64,000 nucleotides of DNA, from NCBI GenBank assembly GCA_037189845.1, contig JBBCIS010000003.1, positions 496,001-560,000 of the forward strand, written 5' to 3'. Both the position numbers and the translations under genes were made by a program. This document shows, piece by piece, positions 1-7,504 of this stretch (positions are counted from its first letter, which is position 1; the number at the start of each line of letters is the position of its first letter). The notes under the pieces were generated by a model. That model did no database searches, was not told the origin of the DNA, and was given only the letters and a program-made list of their open reading frames with translations. This DNA is from JAMLHH01 sp037189845 (GTDB taxonomy: Bacteria; Bacteroidota; Bacteroidia; Chitinophagales; JADIYW01).

Positions 1-264
1 CAGGGACTGGTAGGCTTCCTTATTATTGTTTGTCTGGTGGGAATATTTTTTATCTACGGTGAAAAAAAATATCATCTGCTCAGGAATCCTTTGCACAGGA
101 ATCTGTATCTGGCTTGTATTTTATGCGGTGCGAGCTTTTGGCTGAATAATCTTTTCAGTGACTTACTGGAAGCAAACAAATTGGCGCCTTTATGGTTTTT
201 TGCCATAGCCTGGATGATCCGTATAGAGCAATGGGATAATAAAGAAACCGCCAACGCTGAATAG
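1..264 (+). CDS. C-terminal fragment of a polytopic membrane protein
   Basis: The frame is open from the left edge of the window to a TAG stop at 262, so only the last 87 codons are present. They show a hydrophobic segment at the very start (LVGFLIIVCLVGIFFIYG), a short basic loop, and two more hydrophobic stretches ending in FFAIAWMIRIEQ. A short charged tail follows. The pattern of late membrane helices with an aromatic-rich end resembles the C-terminus of O-antigen ligase/polymerase-like proteins. That is only an impression, because no catalytic loop is in view. The true start lies outside the window. Confidence 0.6.
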   Translation, partial: QGLVGFLIIVCLVGIFFIYGEKKYHLLRNPLHRNLYLACILCGASFWLNNLFSDLLEANKLAPLWFFAIAWMIRIEQWDNKETANAE

Positions 265-292
265 TATTGACGGTTAGACTGAATATATCTTA

Positions 293-428
293 ATCAATGT
301 CGTTTAGTTAATAAAATGGATTTCTTTTAGATTCTTCCAGAATGACATAAATCAATCCATTTTATATAGAAAATGTCATGCTGTAAGCATCTCACTTCCA
401 TAAGATGCCTTAACTAAACGACATTGAT
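293..428. repeat. Nested palindromic intergenic element (MITE/REP-like)
   Basis: A perfect 18-bp inverted repeat, ATCAATGTCGTTTAGTTA at 293-310 and its reverse complement at 411-428, encloses a second perfect 12-bp inverted repeat (ATAAAATGGATT at 311-322, complement at 354-365). Inside and beyond the second pair lie two inverted, diverged copies of a 19-mer: AGATTCTTCCAGAATGACA at 329-347, and at 374-392 on the opposite strand with three differences. The element fills the gap between the stop of the first gene and the stop of the metalloprotease, so both convergent transcripts end in it. It could act as a bidirectional terminator or be a non-autonomous mobile repeat. Confidence 0.75.
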
Positions 429-434
429 AACTTA

Positions 435-3026
435 TCATTTTGCTTCCAATGCATCATCAATCAGGTAAACTATATACTGCTTGTGTGCTTTAGAAGAATT
501 ATCGCCTCCTGTGTTTGAAGCCATTCTTTTGATTTTCTGAACTTCAAAATATGCTGCAGATTTAGACACATTTGAATATCTGGTCGTTTTCACAATCTCC
601 AGCAATTGCTTCACATACTCAATCTGTAGTTGCTGTCTTAATGTATTGATGCTTCCGGAAATATCCTCTTTTACTACAGCATCTGTCAAATCAGCCAATA
701 CAGCATTTACATCGTATTGGTTGCCATATAATCTTGTATCTACTACCTTATCCAAAGTATTTACATGCAGAAGCTGTTTCAAAATTTGCGACTGAACATT
801 CAGAATTCTGGAATGTATTTTAGGTAGTTCCCCTTCAGCATAAAAACCATATCCCCTTCTCTGTGCCTGCAGATAATTATATAGCTCGCTTTCATAATCA
901 AATGCCTTAGGAGCAAATGCATATTGTGCCAATGCTGCCATAGCTCTTTTTTGATCAGCCAAAGCTACATTCACAAAAGGAGCTACAGTGTCCTGTCCAA
1001 CAAAGCTTCTATTGACAAACACACCTCCGATCCATCTGCTCAAAACCGTAAAATTGGAGGCATTTCTCGAGGACAATGTAATATATGCACTTCTCAAAGC
1101 CTGATAAGATTGATTGTCTCTGGCATATTTTGTTTTTATTTTCCGGAATGTATTATTGTTCATTCTGATCTGCTCTATTGCATAAGTGATAGGATCACTG
1201 GTCATATCATGCAACATTGCTCTCGGATCAGCACCTTTCCCCGGATTTCTCATATCATCAGCATCATTAAAGAAGAGATTTTCTCTTTTGTTTGATTCAG
1301 ATAGTATTTCCTGTAACCCGGCCCTTTCTTCTTCAGCATTATTATATGTGGTATATCCATAACGAATAGCCCATCTGTCATACAAGCCCGGCACGATGGA
1401 GAAATAGAGCCCCTGATGAGACGTGTCAGGAGAAATGTTCGCAATATTATAATCCATGACAGAACTGGACAAACCATATTTCTCTCCAAAAGCTTTATCC
1501 TGCCATTGAGCGTTAGATGCATAATAGCTTCCGGCAAAATTGTGGTTCAGACCCAAGGTATGTCCGACTTCGTGCAATACCAGCTCCATCAGACATTGGG
1601 TCAGGAATGTATCTTTCTGAATCTGATCAAAATTATACGTTTCCATGATCGTCTGGCCAAAGGATAAATTCTCGCTGTGGTGTAGTCCTGCCGAGCAGAA
1701 ATGATGTTTTCCATCTATTTCCTGATGCTCCTGTTCCATAGACAGTCCTGCTACATCAAACAATTTTTCAAGCTTGATACGATTGGACAAATAAATCCAC
1801 TCCAGCATGATATCTGCCCCGATGATCTGTCCTGTTCGCGGATTTTTGAAGCTTGGTCCGTATCCACCGAAAGGAGGGTTAGGAGAAGATGTCCATCTGA
1901 TGACATTGTATCTGATATCTCCTGCATCCCAATCCGCTGTATCCGGCTGAATATTACATACCACCGCATTTTTAAACCCAGCTTGTTCGAAAGCGATATT
2001 CCACCTTTCTACGGCATCTTTTATAATTGGTCTCAATGCTGACGGAGTTGTATTTTCAATCCAGAAAACAATTGGCTCTACGGGTTCTGAAATTGCAGCA
2101 TTGGTATCCTTTTTCACTAAATACCATCTGTTGATCTTATCCTTGTATGGAGTATAGCCTGTAGACGTAAGATCAGTAACTTCATTTAAAAAATAGCCTA
2201 CTCTTGGATCATCATATCTAGGCTGATATTGATTTTCAGGCATCTCTACCAGCGTATGTCTTACTTTTACAGATATATTTCTGGCATCTGTCACTGACTG
2301 GCTACCGCCATTCACAGGAGCAGAGTTATCGTAAACGTATTCTACTTCCACGTCAGTATTGGCAGGATAATTTTTCAGTCTCAGATACTTTGTCTTTTTC
2401 GCAGATAAGTTTCCCAATGAAAATGCTGTTGCCGGAGCATTGGGGTTTCTGGTAGGCTTGATCTGGCTCAATGTTTCTGTTAGAAAGATGGCATCAGCTT
2501 CAATCAGATATCTTACAATAGTATTTCCTAAAGTATCCAGTGTATCTGTCGTCATCGCCTGAATTTTTTCTGCTGCTAAAATCGGTTGATTGATATTTGC
2601 ATCAGCAGCTTTACTGATTTCAGATTGCGGATCAAAATAGAAGTCTGTATTTATTGCTTTTATTTCGATTTTGTCATACACTTTTTTGAAGCTCAGCACA
2701 GCATTATCCCTGTATGCTCCACGAAAATACCCTGCATCTATCACTCCATCCAATACATACATGAAATAGATAAACTCCTTTCCAAATTGTCGTTCTGTTA
2801 CTTCTATATAAGTTTTCCCTGTAACAGAATCCTGATACATAGGAAACAAACCTGCAGATTTGACAAGCTTTTCAGTAACTTCTTTAATAGATTTATAAGG
2901 GCTTTTTTTGTCCTCTTTAGCAGGCGCTGTAGTTACAGGTTCTGAATCACTTTTCTTTTTCTTAGACTTTGCAAAGGAATGCTCAACAGCTAATACAGAT
3001 AATACCAGAAAAACATACTTAATCAT
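435..3026 (-). CDS. Secreted zinc-dependent metalloprotease (DUF5117/DUF4953 type)
   Basis: This is an 863-residue protein with an N-terminal signal peptide (MIKYVFLVLSVLAVEHSFA), a Lys/Ser-rich linker, and a long N-terminal region typical of the DUF5117/DUF5118 metalloproteases of Bacteroidota. The metzincin zinc motif HEVGHTLGLNH is at residues 485-495, with the three zinc-binding histidines and the catalytic Glu486 all intact. A Met-turn-like SSVMDYN follows about 35 residues later. It is probably exported and degrades proteins outside the cytoplasm; the substrate cannot be told. It stands alone, with no close co-directional partner, and its stop lies next to the palindromic element at 293-428. 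Confidence 0.9.
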   Translation of the reverse strand: MIKYVFLVLSVLAVEHSFAKSKKKKSDSEPVTTAPAKEDKKSPYKSIKEVTEKLVKSAGLFPMYQDSVTGKTYIEVTERQFGKEFIYFMYVLDGVIDAGYFRGAYRDNAVLSFKKVYDKIEIKAINTDFYFDPQSEISKAADANINQPILAAEKIQAMTTDTLDTLGNTIVRYLIEADAIFLTETLSQIKPTRNPNAPATAFSLGNLSAKKTKYLRLKNYPANTDVEVEYVYDNSAPVNGGSQSVTDARNISVKVRHTLVEMPENQYQPRYDDPRVGYFLNEVTDLTSTGYTPYKDKINRWYLVKKDTNAAISEPVEPIVFWIENTTPSALRPIIKDAVERWNIAFEQAGFKNAVVCNIQPDTADWDAGDIRYNVIRWTSSPNPPFGGYGPSFKNPRTGQIIGADIMLEWIYLSNRIKLEKLFDVAGLSMEQEHQEIDGKHHFCSAGLHHSENLSFGQTIMETYNFDQIQKDTFLTQCLMELVLHEVGHTLGLNHNFAGSYYASNAQWQDKAFGEKYGLSSSVMDYNIANISPDTSHQGLYFSIVPGLYDRWAIRYGYTTYNNAEEERAGLQEILSESNKRENLFFNDADDMRNPGKGADPRAMLHDMTSDPITYAIEQIRMNNNTFRKIKTKYARDNQSYQALRSAYITLSSRNASNFTVLSRWIGGVFVNRSFVGQDTVAPFVNVALADQKRAMAALAQYAFAPKAFDYESELYNYLQAQRRGYGFYAEGELPKIHSRILNVQSQILKQLLHVNTLDKVVDTRLYGNQYDVNAVLADLTDAVVKEDISGSINTLRQQLQIEYVKQLLEIVKTTRYSNVSKSAAYFEVQKIKRMASNTGGDNSSKAHKQYIVYLIDDALEAK

Positions 3027-3118
3027 AATACCGGTTATAATTATAAATGTGGTTTAAAAAGCAAAGATGAGATAAATCGGGGAGATAATATTGTTATAAA
3101 TACTTAATAGACAGTGTT

Positions 3119-3517
3119 CTACTCATCGTCATCCAGCTCATCCTTAAAACGATCTATGTCTCTGCGATCTTTTTTAGTAGGACGCCCGATTCCTTTATCT
3201 CTTACCTCAAAGTTCAATCTGAAGGCTGAAGAAAATCTTTCTTTGTCTTCCGGTGGAGTCAAATCTGTATAACATTCCTGTGCCTGGGGAGCGCCTACTC
3301 TTTTTTCAATAATTTTCTCCACCTTCACAGTGTATCGGATGCCTGTCTTTTGAAAAATGATCGTCTGGCCTACCAGTACCTGAAAAGAAGCTTTTACATT
3401 TTGTCCGTCCACTTTTACTTTTCCTGAACTACAGGCATCTGTAGCCATCGTTCTGGTTTTGAACCATCTTGTCGCCCACAGCCACTTATCAATCCTTGTT
3501 TTTACTAACTCTGACAT
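3119..3517 (-). CDS. hslR: S4-domain RNA-binding protein, Hsp15-like
   Basis: The 132-residue product begins with a canonical S4 domain (RIDKWLWATRWFKTRTMATD, residues 8-27, then the GKVKVDGQ hairpin). This is the arrangement of heat-shock protein 15, which binds free 50S subunits carrying a nascent chain and helps recycle them. The C-terminal part is basic and ends in an acidic DDDE tail. Length and layout fit HslR. It is divergent from the lipoprotein gene at 3553 with only 35 bp between them, so their promoters must overlap. A TTTTG (3549-3553) and a TAATTTTA (3522-3529) on the minus strand, 19 bp apart, are a possible promoter that would give an almost leaderless message. Confidence 0.85.
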   Translation of the reverse strand: MSELVKTRIDKWLWATRWFKTRTMATDACSSGKVKVDGQNVKASFQVLVGQTIIFQKTGIRYTVKVEKIIEKRVGAPQAQECYTDLTPPEDKERFSSAFRLNFEVRDKGIGRPTKKDRRDIDRFKDELDDDE

Positions 3518-3552
3518 TTCATAAAATTACTAACTTGCACAAAAGCTTCAAA

Positions 3553-3942
3553 ATGAGAAAATTCAATTTCATAATAATCTTTCTTCTGGGATTATTTTCC
3601 TTACACTGCAAATCAGCTAAAGATGTCCGGAATTCAGACGAACTTTCCTCAGCTATCAAAGGAAAATGGAAAATTGATCATGAAGTATGTTGCGGAAGAA
3701 ACTCAAAAACAACCTACGGAGGAAATAAGTCCATTCATTTTAATACTAAAAAATCTATCTACACCATTTATAATGGCAGCAAAGTAGAGCAGCAAGGGAA
3801 CTATACGCTTGAAAGTAAGGAATTAGGCACCATGATCAAATTGAAGGACGGATATCCGGCAATCATTCGTATCACTGAAGGAAAGCTTTTTATTGACTGG
3901 AGTTATATGGACTTGAGAAGGGAAGTCTATGCGAGACCTTAA
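3553..3942 (+). CDS. Small lipoprotein, lipocalin-like
   Basis: The ATG at 3553 is preferred over an upstream start at 3469 because the longer version would run into the divergent hslR gene. The resulting 129-residue protein has a basic N-terminus, a hydrophobic stretch (FNFIIIFLLGLFSLHC) and a cysteine that fits a lipidation site, although the His just before the Cys is unusual. The mature part contains the pattern GKWKID...YTIYNGSKVEQQGNYTLE...I..ITEGKLFIDW, which resembles the beta-strands of lipocalin-like proteins found widely in Bacteroidota. No function can be assigned. Confidence 0.7.
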   Translation: MRKFNFIIIFLLGLFSLHCKSAKDVRNSDELSSAIKGKWKIDHEVCCGRNSKTTYGGNKSIHFNTKKSIYTIYNGSKVEQQGNYTLESKELGTMIKLKDGYPAIIRITEGKLFIDWSYMDLRREVYARP

Positions 3943-4004
3943 TATCTGCAATCTACAAACCACAGACGATCATTTTGCTGATTGCTGTTGGCTACATGCT
4001 TGTT

Positions 4005-4403
4005 TTATTGCTTTTGACATAGCTCTATCAAGGTGCCGCCAGTAGTTTTCGGGTGAAAGAAACATACTAATTTCCCCAATGCTCCCTGATACGGAGACTC
4101 TGTCAAAGGTTTAAATCCTTCGGCTTTCATTCTATCCATTTCGACAAGAATATCTTCTACTTCAAAGGCGACATGATGTACTCCCGGCCCTTTGGAAGCA
4201 AGGAACTTGCCGACCGCACTATCAGGAGAAGTAGGCTCCAGCAATTCGATTTTCGTTGGTCCGATTTTATAAAAAGTAGCTATCAGCTTCTGGCCGGGAA
4301 TCTCTTCCTTATGAAAAGGTTCCTGTCCCAGAATAGCATTAAACAACTGTATTCCTTCTTCTGTATTGTTAACAGCAATGCCGATATGATCAATCTGTTT
4401 CAT
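4005..4403 (-). CDS. mce: Methylmalonyl-CoA epimerase
   Basis: This 132-residue protein of the VOC superfamily interconverts the (R) and (S) epimers of methylmalonyl-CoA, linking propionyl-CoA and succinyl-CoA. Paired beta-alpha-beta units are clear: MKQIDHIGIAV at the start, KIELLEP near residue 55, PGVHHVAFEV near residue 75 and GTLIELCQ at the end. These supply the metal-binding His and Glu residues at the expected spacing, and the length is standard. A 6-bp palindrome (GGTATT-GCAA-AATACC, 4404-4419) abuts the start codon and would lie in the 5' leader. The gene is monocistronic and divergent from the acetyltransferase-like gene. Confidence 0.9.
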   Translation of the reverse strand: MKQIDHIGIAVNNTEEGIQLFNAILGQEPFHKEEIPGQKLIATFYKIGPTKIELLEPTSPDSAVGKFLASKGPGVHHVAFEVEDILVEMDRMKAEGFKPLTESPYQGALGKLVCFFHPKTTGGTLIELCQKQ

Positions 4404-4550
4404 GGTATTGCAAAATACCTCATTAAAACGGGAATATTACCAAATTGAAATGTCAAAAATCTTAAAATACAGATTCCCTGCTCTGAGCCTAGCTCAGCTC
4501 CAACCAGTCCGGGCATGAGTTTTAGACAAAAATTTCGTAGATTGTAATAA

Positions 4551-5078
4551 ATGAAAAAATCTCAGCAAGCAGAATTGGATTTTATAATTGATAAGTTGAC
4601 AAATTCAATTATAAATGTCATTTCGGGAGATAGTTTTCAAACCGAAATTTCTAATCTGGCTAAGAGTGACTTAAGTAGCGTTAGTTTGAAACGAGGCTGG
4701 AATTTTAATTGGAAAAATGAGTTTCAGGATATTCAAAAAGAAGTTTACAAGCTAACCATTGTCAACAATACTAATATTGTACAGGGTCTTTTAAGTATCA
4801 GCATTATGCGTGATCATATTTACATCAACTTATTGGAAAGCGCTCCTTTCAATATCGGTAAAGATAAATTATATGAAGGTGTAGCCGGAAACCTTGTTGC
4901 CTATGCCTGTAAAGTATCTTTTCAAAGAGGGTTTGAAGGCTATGTTGCTTTTCTTGCTAAATCAAAGCTGATAAAGCACTATGAACAAACACTTGGTGCT
5001 TATCATTTTAAAGACCAAAGAATGTTTATAGAAACAGAACCCGCAAAAATATTAGTTGGAAAATATTTTAAAGAGTAA
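4551..5078 (+). CDS. GNAT-like acetyltransferase domain protein
   Basis: A 175-residue protein whose N-terminal half is not recognised. Its C-terminal half looks like an atypical GNAT fold: a central beta strand (HIYINLLES), the segment YEGVAGNLVAYACKVSFQRG in the place of the acetyl-CoA pyrophosphate loop, then EGYVAFLAKS and HYEQTLGAYHF, which matches the last GNAT strand-helix pair. The signature Q/RxxGxG/A loop is only loosely kept. It is followed after 4 bp by a small basic-tailed protein, so the two are probably translated together. The family is a common small cargo gene in Bacteroidota; a toxin-like or protein-modifying role is possible but unproven. Confidence 0.7.
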   Translation: MKKSQQAELDFIIDKLTNSIINVISGDSFQTEISNLAKSDLSSVSLKRGWNFNWKNEFQDIQKEVYKLTIVNNTNIVQGLLSISIMRDHIYINLLESAPFNIGKDKLYEGVAGNLVAYACKVSFQRGFEGYVAFLAKSKLIKHYEQTLGAYHFKDQRMFIETEPAKILVGKYFKE

Positions 5079-5082
5079 AATC

Positions 5083-5265
5083 ATGGGAATTATAAGAGAA
5101 CCGGAAGGTATCGATTTTATTATTCAAAGCCGACCTTTAACAGTAGAAGAGCAGGAGGAAATGAGTGAGTTTATCAGACAGCGTAAACTTCAGCGGCTTG
5201 CTGAACAGAAAGTAAAAAAGAGCAAACGAACAACTTCCCATAAGAAAAAAGAACCTAAACATTAG
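5083..5265 (+). CDS. Small partner protein of the GNAT-like gene, unknown function
   Basis: The ATG at 5083 is chosen because it lies 4 bp after the upstream stop; an in-frame start at 5056 would overlap that gene. The 60-residue product begins MGIIREPEGIDFIIQSRPLT, continues with an acidic helix (EEQEEMSEFIRQRK) and ends in a Lys/Arg-rich tail (KVKKSKRTTSHKKKEPKH). The size, charge split and tight coupling resemble an antitoxin or a nucleic-acid-binding accessory protein. No DNA-binding fold is recognisable. It sits 29 bp before the cysteine desulfurase gene, which may share the transcript. Confidence 0.65.
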   Translation: MGIIREPEGIDFIIQSRPLTVEEQEEMSEFIRQRKLQRLAEQKVKKSKRTTSHKKKEPKH

Positions 5266-5294
5266 CCTGGTTTATATTTCTCCTTTCATCTGTT

Positions 5295-6437
5295 ATGCTA
5301 TCCAATACATCCCCTTTCATCTATTTTGACCATAATGCAACAACTCCTGTAGATGCAAGAGTATTGGAAACCATATTGCCTTTTTTCAGTGAAAACTTCG
5401 GGAATCCAGCCAGTATTACTTACGGATTGGGCTTAAGATCGAAACATGCAGTAGATGCAGCCAGAGAACACGTAGCTCATCTTATTAACTGCACCTCTCA
5501 GGAAATATCTTTTACCTCAGGAGCAACAGAAGCTTTAAATACTGCAATCAAAGGGGTTTTCTGGCGATATCAAATCAAAGGAAAACATTTTGTCACCTTG
5601 CCGACTGAGCACAGAGCTGTCTTAGATACGCTGAAATGGATCGTCACTCAGGGGGCAGAAATTACCTATCTGAGCGTTGACAAAAACGGTATGATTGATC
5701 TGGAAGAACTTCAATCTTCTATCCGTCCGGATACGGTAGCTGTTATTGCTATGCTGGCCAATAATGAAACCGGTGTTATTCAACCTATTCAAAAGGTTGC
5801 AGATATCGTCCACGAAAAAAAATCCATGCTGATTTGTGATGCAACTCAAGCAGTGGGAAAAATTAAAGTAGATGTACAACAAATGGGAATTGATGTACTT
5901 GCATTAAGTGCACATAAGTTTTATGGGCCCAAAGGAGTTGGTGCATTGTACCTCAGACGCAGAAATCCCAGAGTCACAATCGATCCTTTATTTCACGGGG
6001 GGGGGCACGAAAGAGGCAATCGTTCCGGCACTTTAAATGTCCCGGGAATTGTGGGATTAGGAAAAGCGTCAGAACTGGCTACTGAATTTATATTTGATTA
6101 TGAAAGGAAAATTTTACCTGTCAGAAATTATATAGAAGATGAAATTGTTAAAGATAATTTCGCTGATATTCATGCAAAAGACGTGGAAAGGTTACCGAAT
6201 ACTATCAATGTACAGTTACATCACATCAAAGCCGAAACTGTCATCAAAAAAATCCAGCATCGTGCGGGCATCTCTACAGGTTCAGCCTGCAGCAGCGCAG
6301 ATCCCAAACCCTCGCATGTATTGCTGGCAAACGGATATACTCCTGAACAGGCTCACCACACTATAAGAATCAGCTTAGGTGTAAAAAATACAATGGAAGA
6401 AGCCCAAGAGTTTCTAAAGCTGCTGAAAGAAATTTAA
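5295..6437 (+). CDS. Cysteine desulfurase, NifS/IscS family
   Basis: This 380-residue PLP enzyme removes sulfur from cysteine as an enzyme-bound persulfide for Fe-S cluster or other thio-cofactor synthesis. Visible features are the N-terminal YFDHNATTPV motif, the PLP lysine K208 in SAHKFYGPKG, the HGGGHERG loop, and the catalytic cysteine C332 in STGSACSSADPKPSH. The C332 region has the short active-site loop of group I (IscS/NifS) enzymes. No iscU, sufB or other Fe-S gene is adjacent, so the sulfur acceptor is unknown. The three-glycine loop is encoded by an uninterrupted run of nine G at 5997-6005, a potential slippage site. Confidence 0.92.
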   Translation: MLSNTSPFIYFDHNATTPVDARVLETILPFFSENFGNPASITYGLGLRSKHAVDAAREHVAHLINCTSQEISFTSGATEALNTAIKGVFWRYQIKGKHFVTLPTEHRAVLDTLKWIVTQGAEITYLSVDKNGMIDLEELQSSIRPDTVAVIAMLANNETGVIQPIQKVADIVHEKKSMLICDATQAVGKIKVDVQQMGIDVLALSAHKFYGPKGVGALYLRRRNPRVTIDPLFHGGGHERGNRSGTLNVPGIVGLGKASELATEFIFDYERKILPVRNYIEDEIVKDNFADIHAKDVERLPNTINVQLHHIKAETVIKKIQHRAGISTGSACSSADPKPSHVLLANGYTPEQAHHTIRISLGVKNTMEEAQEFLKLLKEI

Positions 6438-6438
6438 C

Positions 6439-6633
6439 CTACTTTTTCTCTTTATCGTTTAAAGTCAACTTAATTCCTGTGTAATAAGTGATACAGGCAG
6501 AAACCAGCAGCGCTATAAACCCATAGTTTTGAGCTTCAGTGAGCGGAGCGTCCAACTTAAACATCACCAAAGAAATAACTACTGTAGGAATTAACCAGGT
6601 CAATAATGGGATAAGGTATTTGAATTTCATCAT
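6439..6633 (-). CDS. Small two-helix membrane protein
   Basis: A 64-residue protein with two predicted membrane helices (YLIPLLTWLIPTVVISLVMF and YGFIALLVSACITYYTGIKL) and a short Lys-rich C-terminus. It starts at ATG 6633, 16 bp after the MarR gene stop, so it is likely the last gene of the DUF3467-marR run. The stop is one base from the cysteine desulfurase stop, so the two genes converge without a spacer. The family is not recognised and no function is proposed. Confidence 0.65.
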   Translation of the reverse strand: MMKFKYLIPLLTWLIPTVVISLVMFKLDAPLTEAQNYGFIALLVSACITYYTGIKLTLNDKEKK

Positions 6634-6649
6634 TGGATCCTTTTAGTTT

Positions 6650-7111
6650 TTATTCTTCATCATTTCCGCGCATTTTATCCAGAAGATTATTCAATGTTTC
6701 AGCTTCCTCTTCTGTCAATCTCCTGTATTTTTCTTCTAACTGTACGAATACAGCATCTATTTCTTTTAGCAGCTGTAACCCTTCCTCTGTTATCAAAATA
6801 TCCACCTGTCTTCTGTTCTCAGCATTTAATTCACGGGAGACAAGTCCTTTCAGGCGTAATTTCTCTACTAATCTGGTAGCATTCGACATTCTGTCGATCA
6901 TACGATCCGTGATCAGACTTAACATGACAGGATCCGGATACTGGCCTCTTAAAATCCTCAGTACATTGTACTGTTGCATAGAAATATCAAAAGGCTTAAA
7001 GAACTTATTGTTGTGATTTTCTATCCAACTGGCAGTGTAAAGCATGTTTATCTCTGTTTTGACATAAACATTGGGAAATTTTTTCTGCTTTATAACATCT
7101 CCAATTGCCAT
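6650..7111 (-). CDS. MarR-family transcriptional regulator
   Basis: This 153-residue protein has the MarR layout. An N-terminal dimerisation helix comes first, then a winged helix-turn-helix (ISMQQYNVLRILRGQYPDPV..., recognition segment DRMSNATRLVEKLRLKGLVSRE at about residues 72-93, wing ENRRQVDILITEEG), and then a long C-terminal helix. It should act as a dimeric DNA-binding regulator. The start is 6 bp after the DUF3467 gene, so both are probably co-transcribed. The ligand and targets cannot be inferred from the sequence. Confidence 0.88.
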   Translation of the reverse strand: MAIGDVIKQKKFPNVYVKTEINMLYTASWIENHNNKFFKPFDISMQQYNVLRILRGQYPDPVMLSLITDRMIDRMSNATRLVEKLRLKGLVSRELNAENRRQVDILITEEGLQLLKEIDAVFVQLEEKYRRLTEEEAETLNNLLDKMRGNDEE

Positions 7112-7117
7112 ATTATC

Positions 7118-7423
7118 TTACGCTTTAGTAGTTGGCCCTCCAAATTGAATGGGCATCGTAGGAGCTTCCTGATCCTGAATATCTCCATGCGCCTGCTCAT
7201 ATTTTCTCACATTCTCTGCCAAAGCTCTCATAAATCTCTTAGCATGCTGCGGAGTCAGAATGATTCTCGACTTTACTTTAGCTTTTGGAGTTCCGGGTGC
7301 CATTCTTACAAAATCCAGAATAAATTCCTGATTAGAATGTGTAATAATAGCCAGGTTGCTGTATTCTCCTTCTGCGATATCCTCCGGCAGCTCAATATTG
7401 ATCTGATTATTATTTTTCTCCAT
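7118..7423 (-). CDS. DUF3467 protein
   Basis: A 101-residue protein with the DUF3467 signature: INIELPEDIAEGEYSNLAIITHS, FILDFVRMAPG, KSRIILTPQHAKRFMRALAENV. The family is short, conserved across Bacteroidota, and frequently located directly downstream of rpoC, as here. The biochemical role is unknown; the compact beta-rich body with a C-terminal helix would suit a small binding protein. A terminator-like hairpin (7447-7480) separates it from rpoC, so it may rely partly on read-through or its own promoter. Confidence 0.85.
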   Translation of the reverse strand: MEKNNNQINIELPEDIAEGEYSNLAIITHSNQEFILDFVRMAPGTPKAKVKSRIILTPQHAKRFMRALAENVRKYEQAHGDIQDQEAPTMPIQFGGPTTKA

Positions 7424-7446
7424 GTTCTAAAAATTAAATCTCTAAT

Positions 7447-7480
7447 ATAAAAAGAAAAGCGACCTTATTACTAAGGCCGC
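7447..7480 (-). terminator. Rho-independent terminator after rpoC
   Basis: On the minus strand, 24 nt past the rpoC stop, the sequence GCGGCCTTAG-TAA-TAAGGTCGC forms a hairpin of eight pairs and one mismatch. It is followed by TTTTCTTTTT. The stem is at 7459-7480 and the T-run at 7447-7458. It lies between rpoC and the DUF3467 gene. Confidence 0.75.
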
Positions 7481-7504
7481 TCTGATATATCCAATTAATT
7501 GAGA

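Noticed and set aside
924..2945. Several plus-strand frames of 80-120 residues
   Set aside because: All are antisense to the metalloprotease gene and show no domain, promoter or coding bias.
4480..4500. Short GC-rich hairpin CTGAGC-CTA-GCTCAG before the GNAT-like gene
   Set aside because: The 6-bp stem lacks a T-run and any associated motif. It could be chance or a decayed repeat, so it is not listed as a feature.
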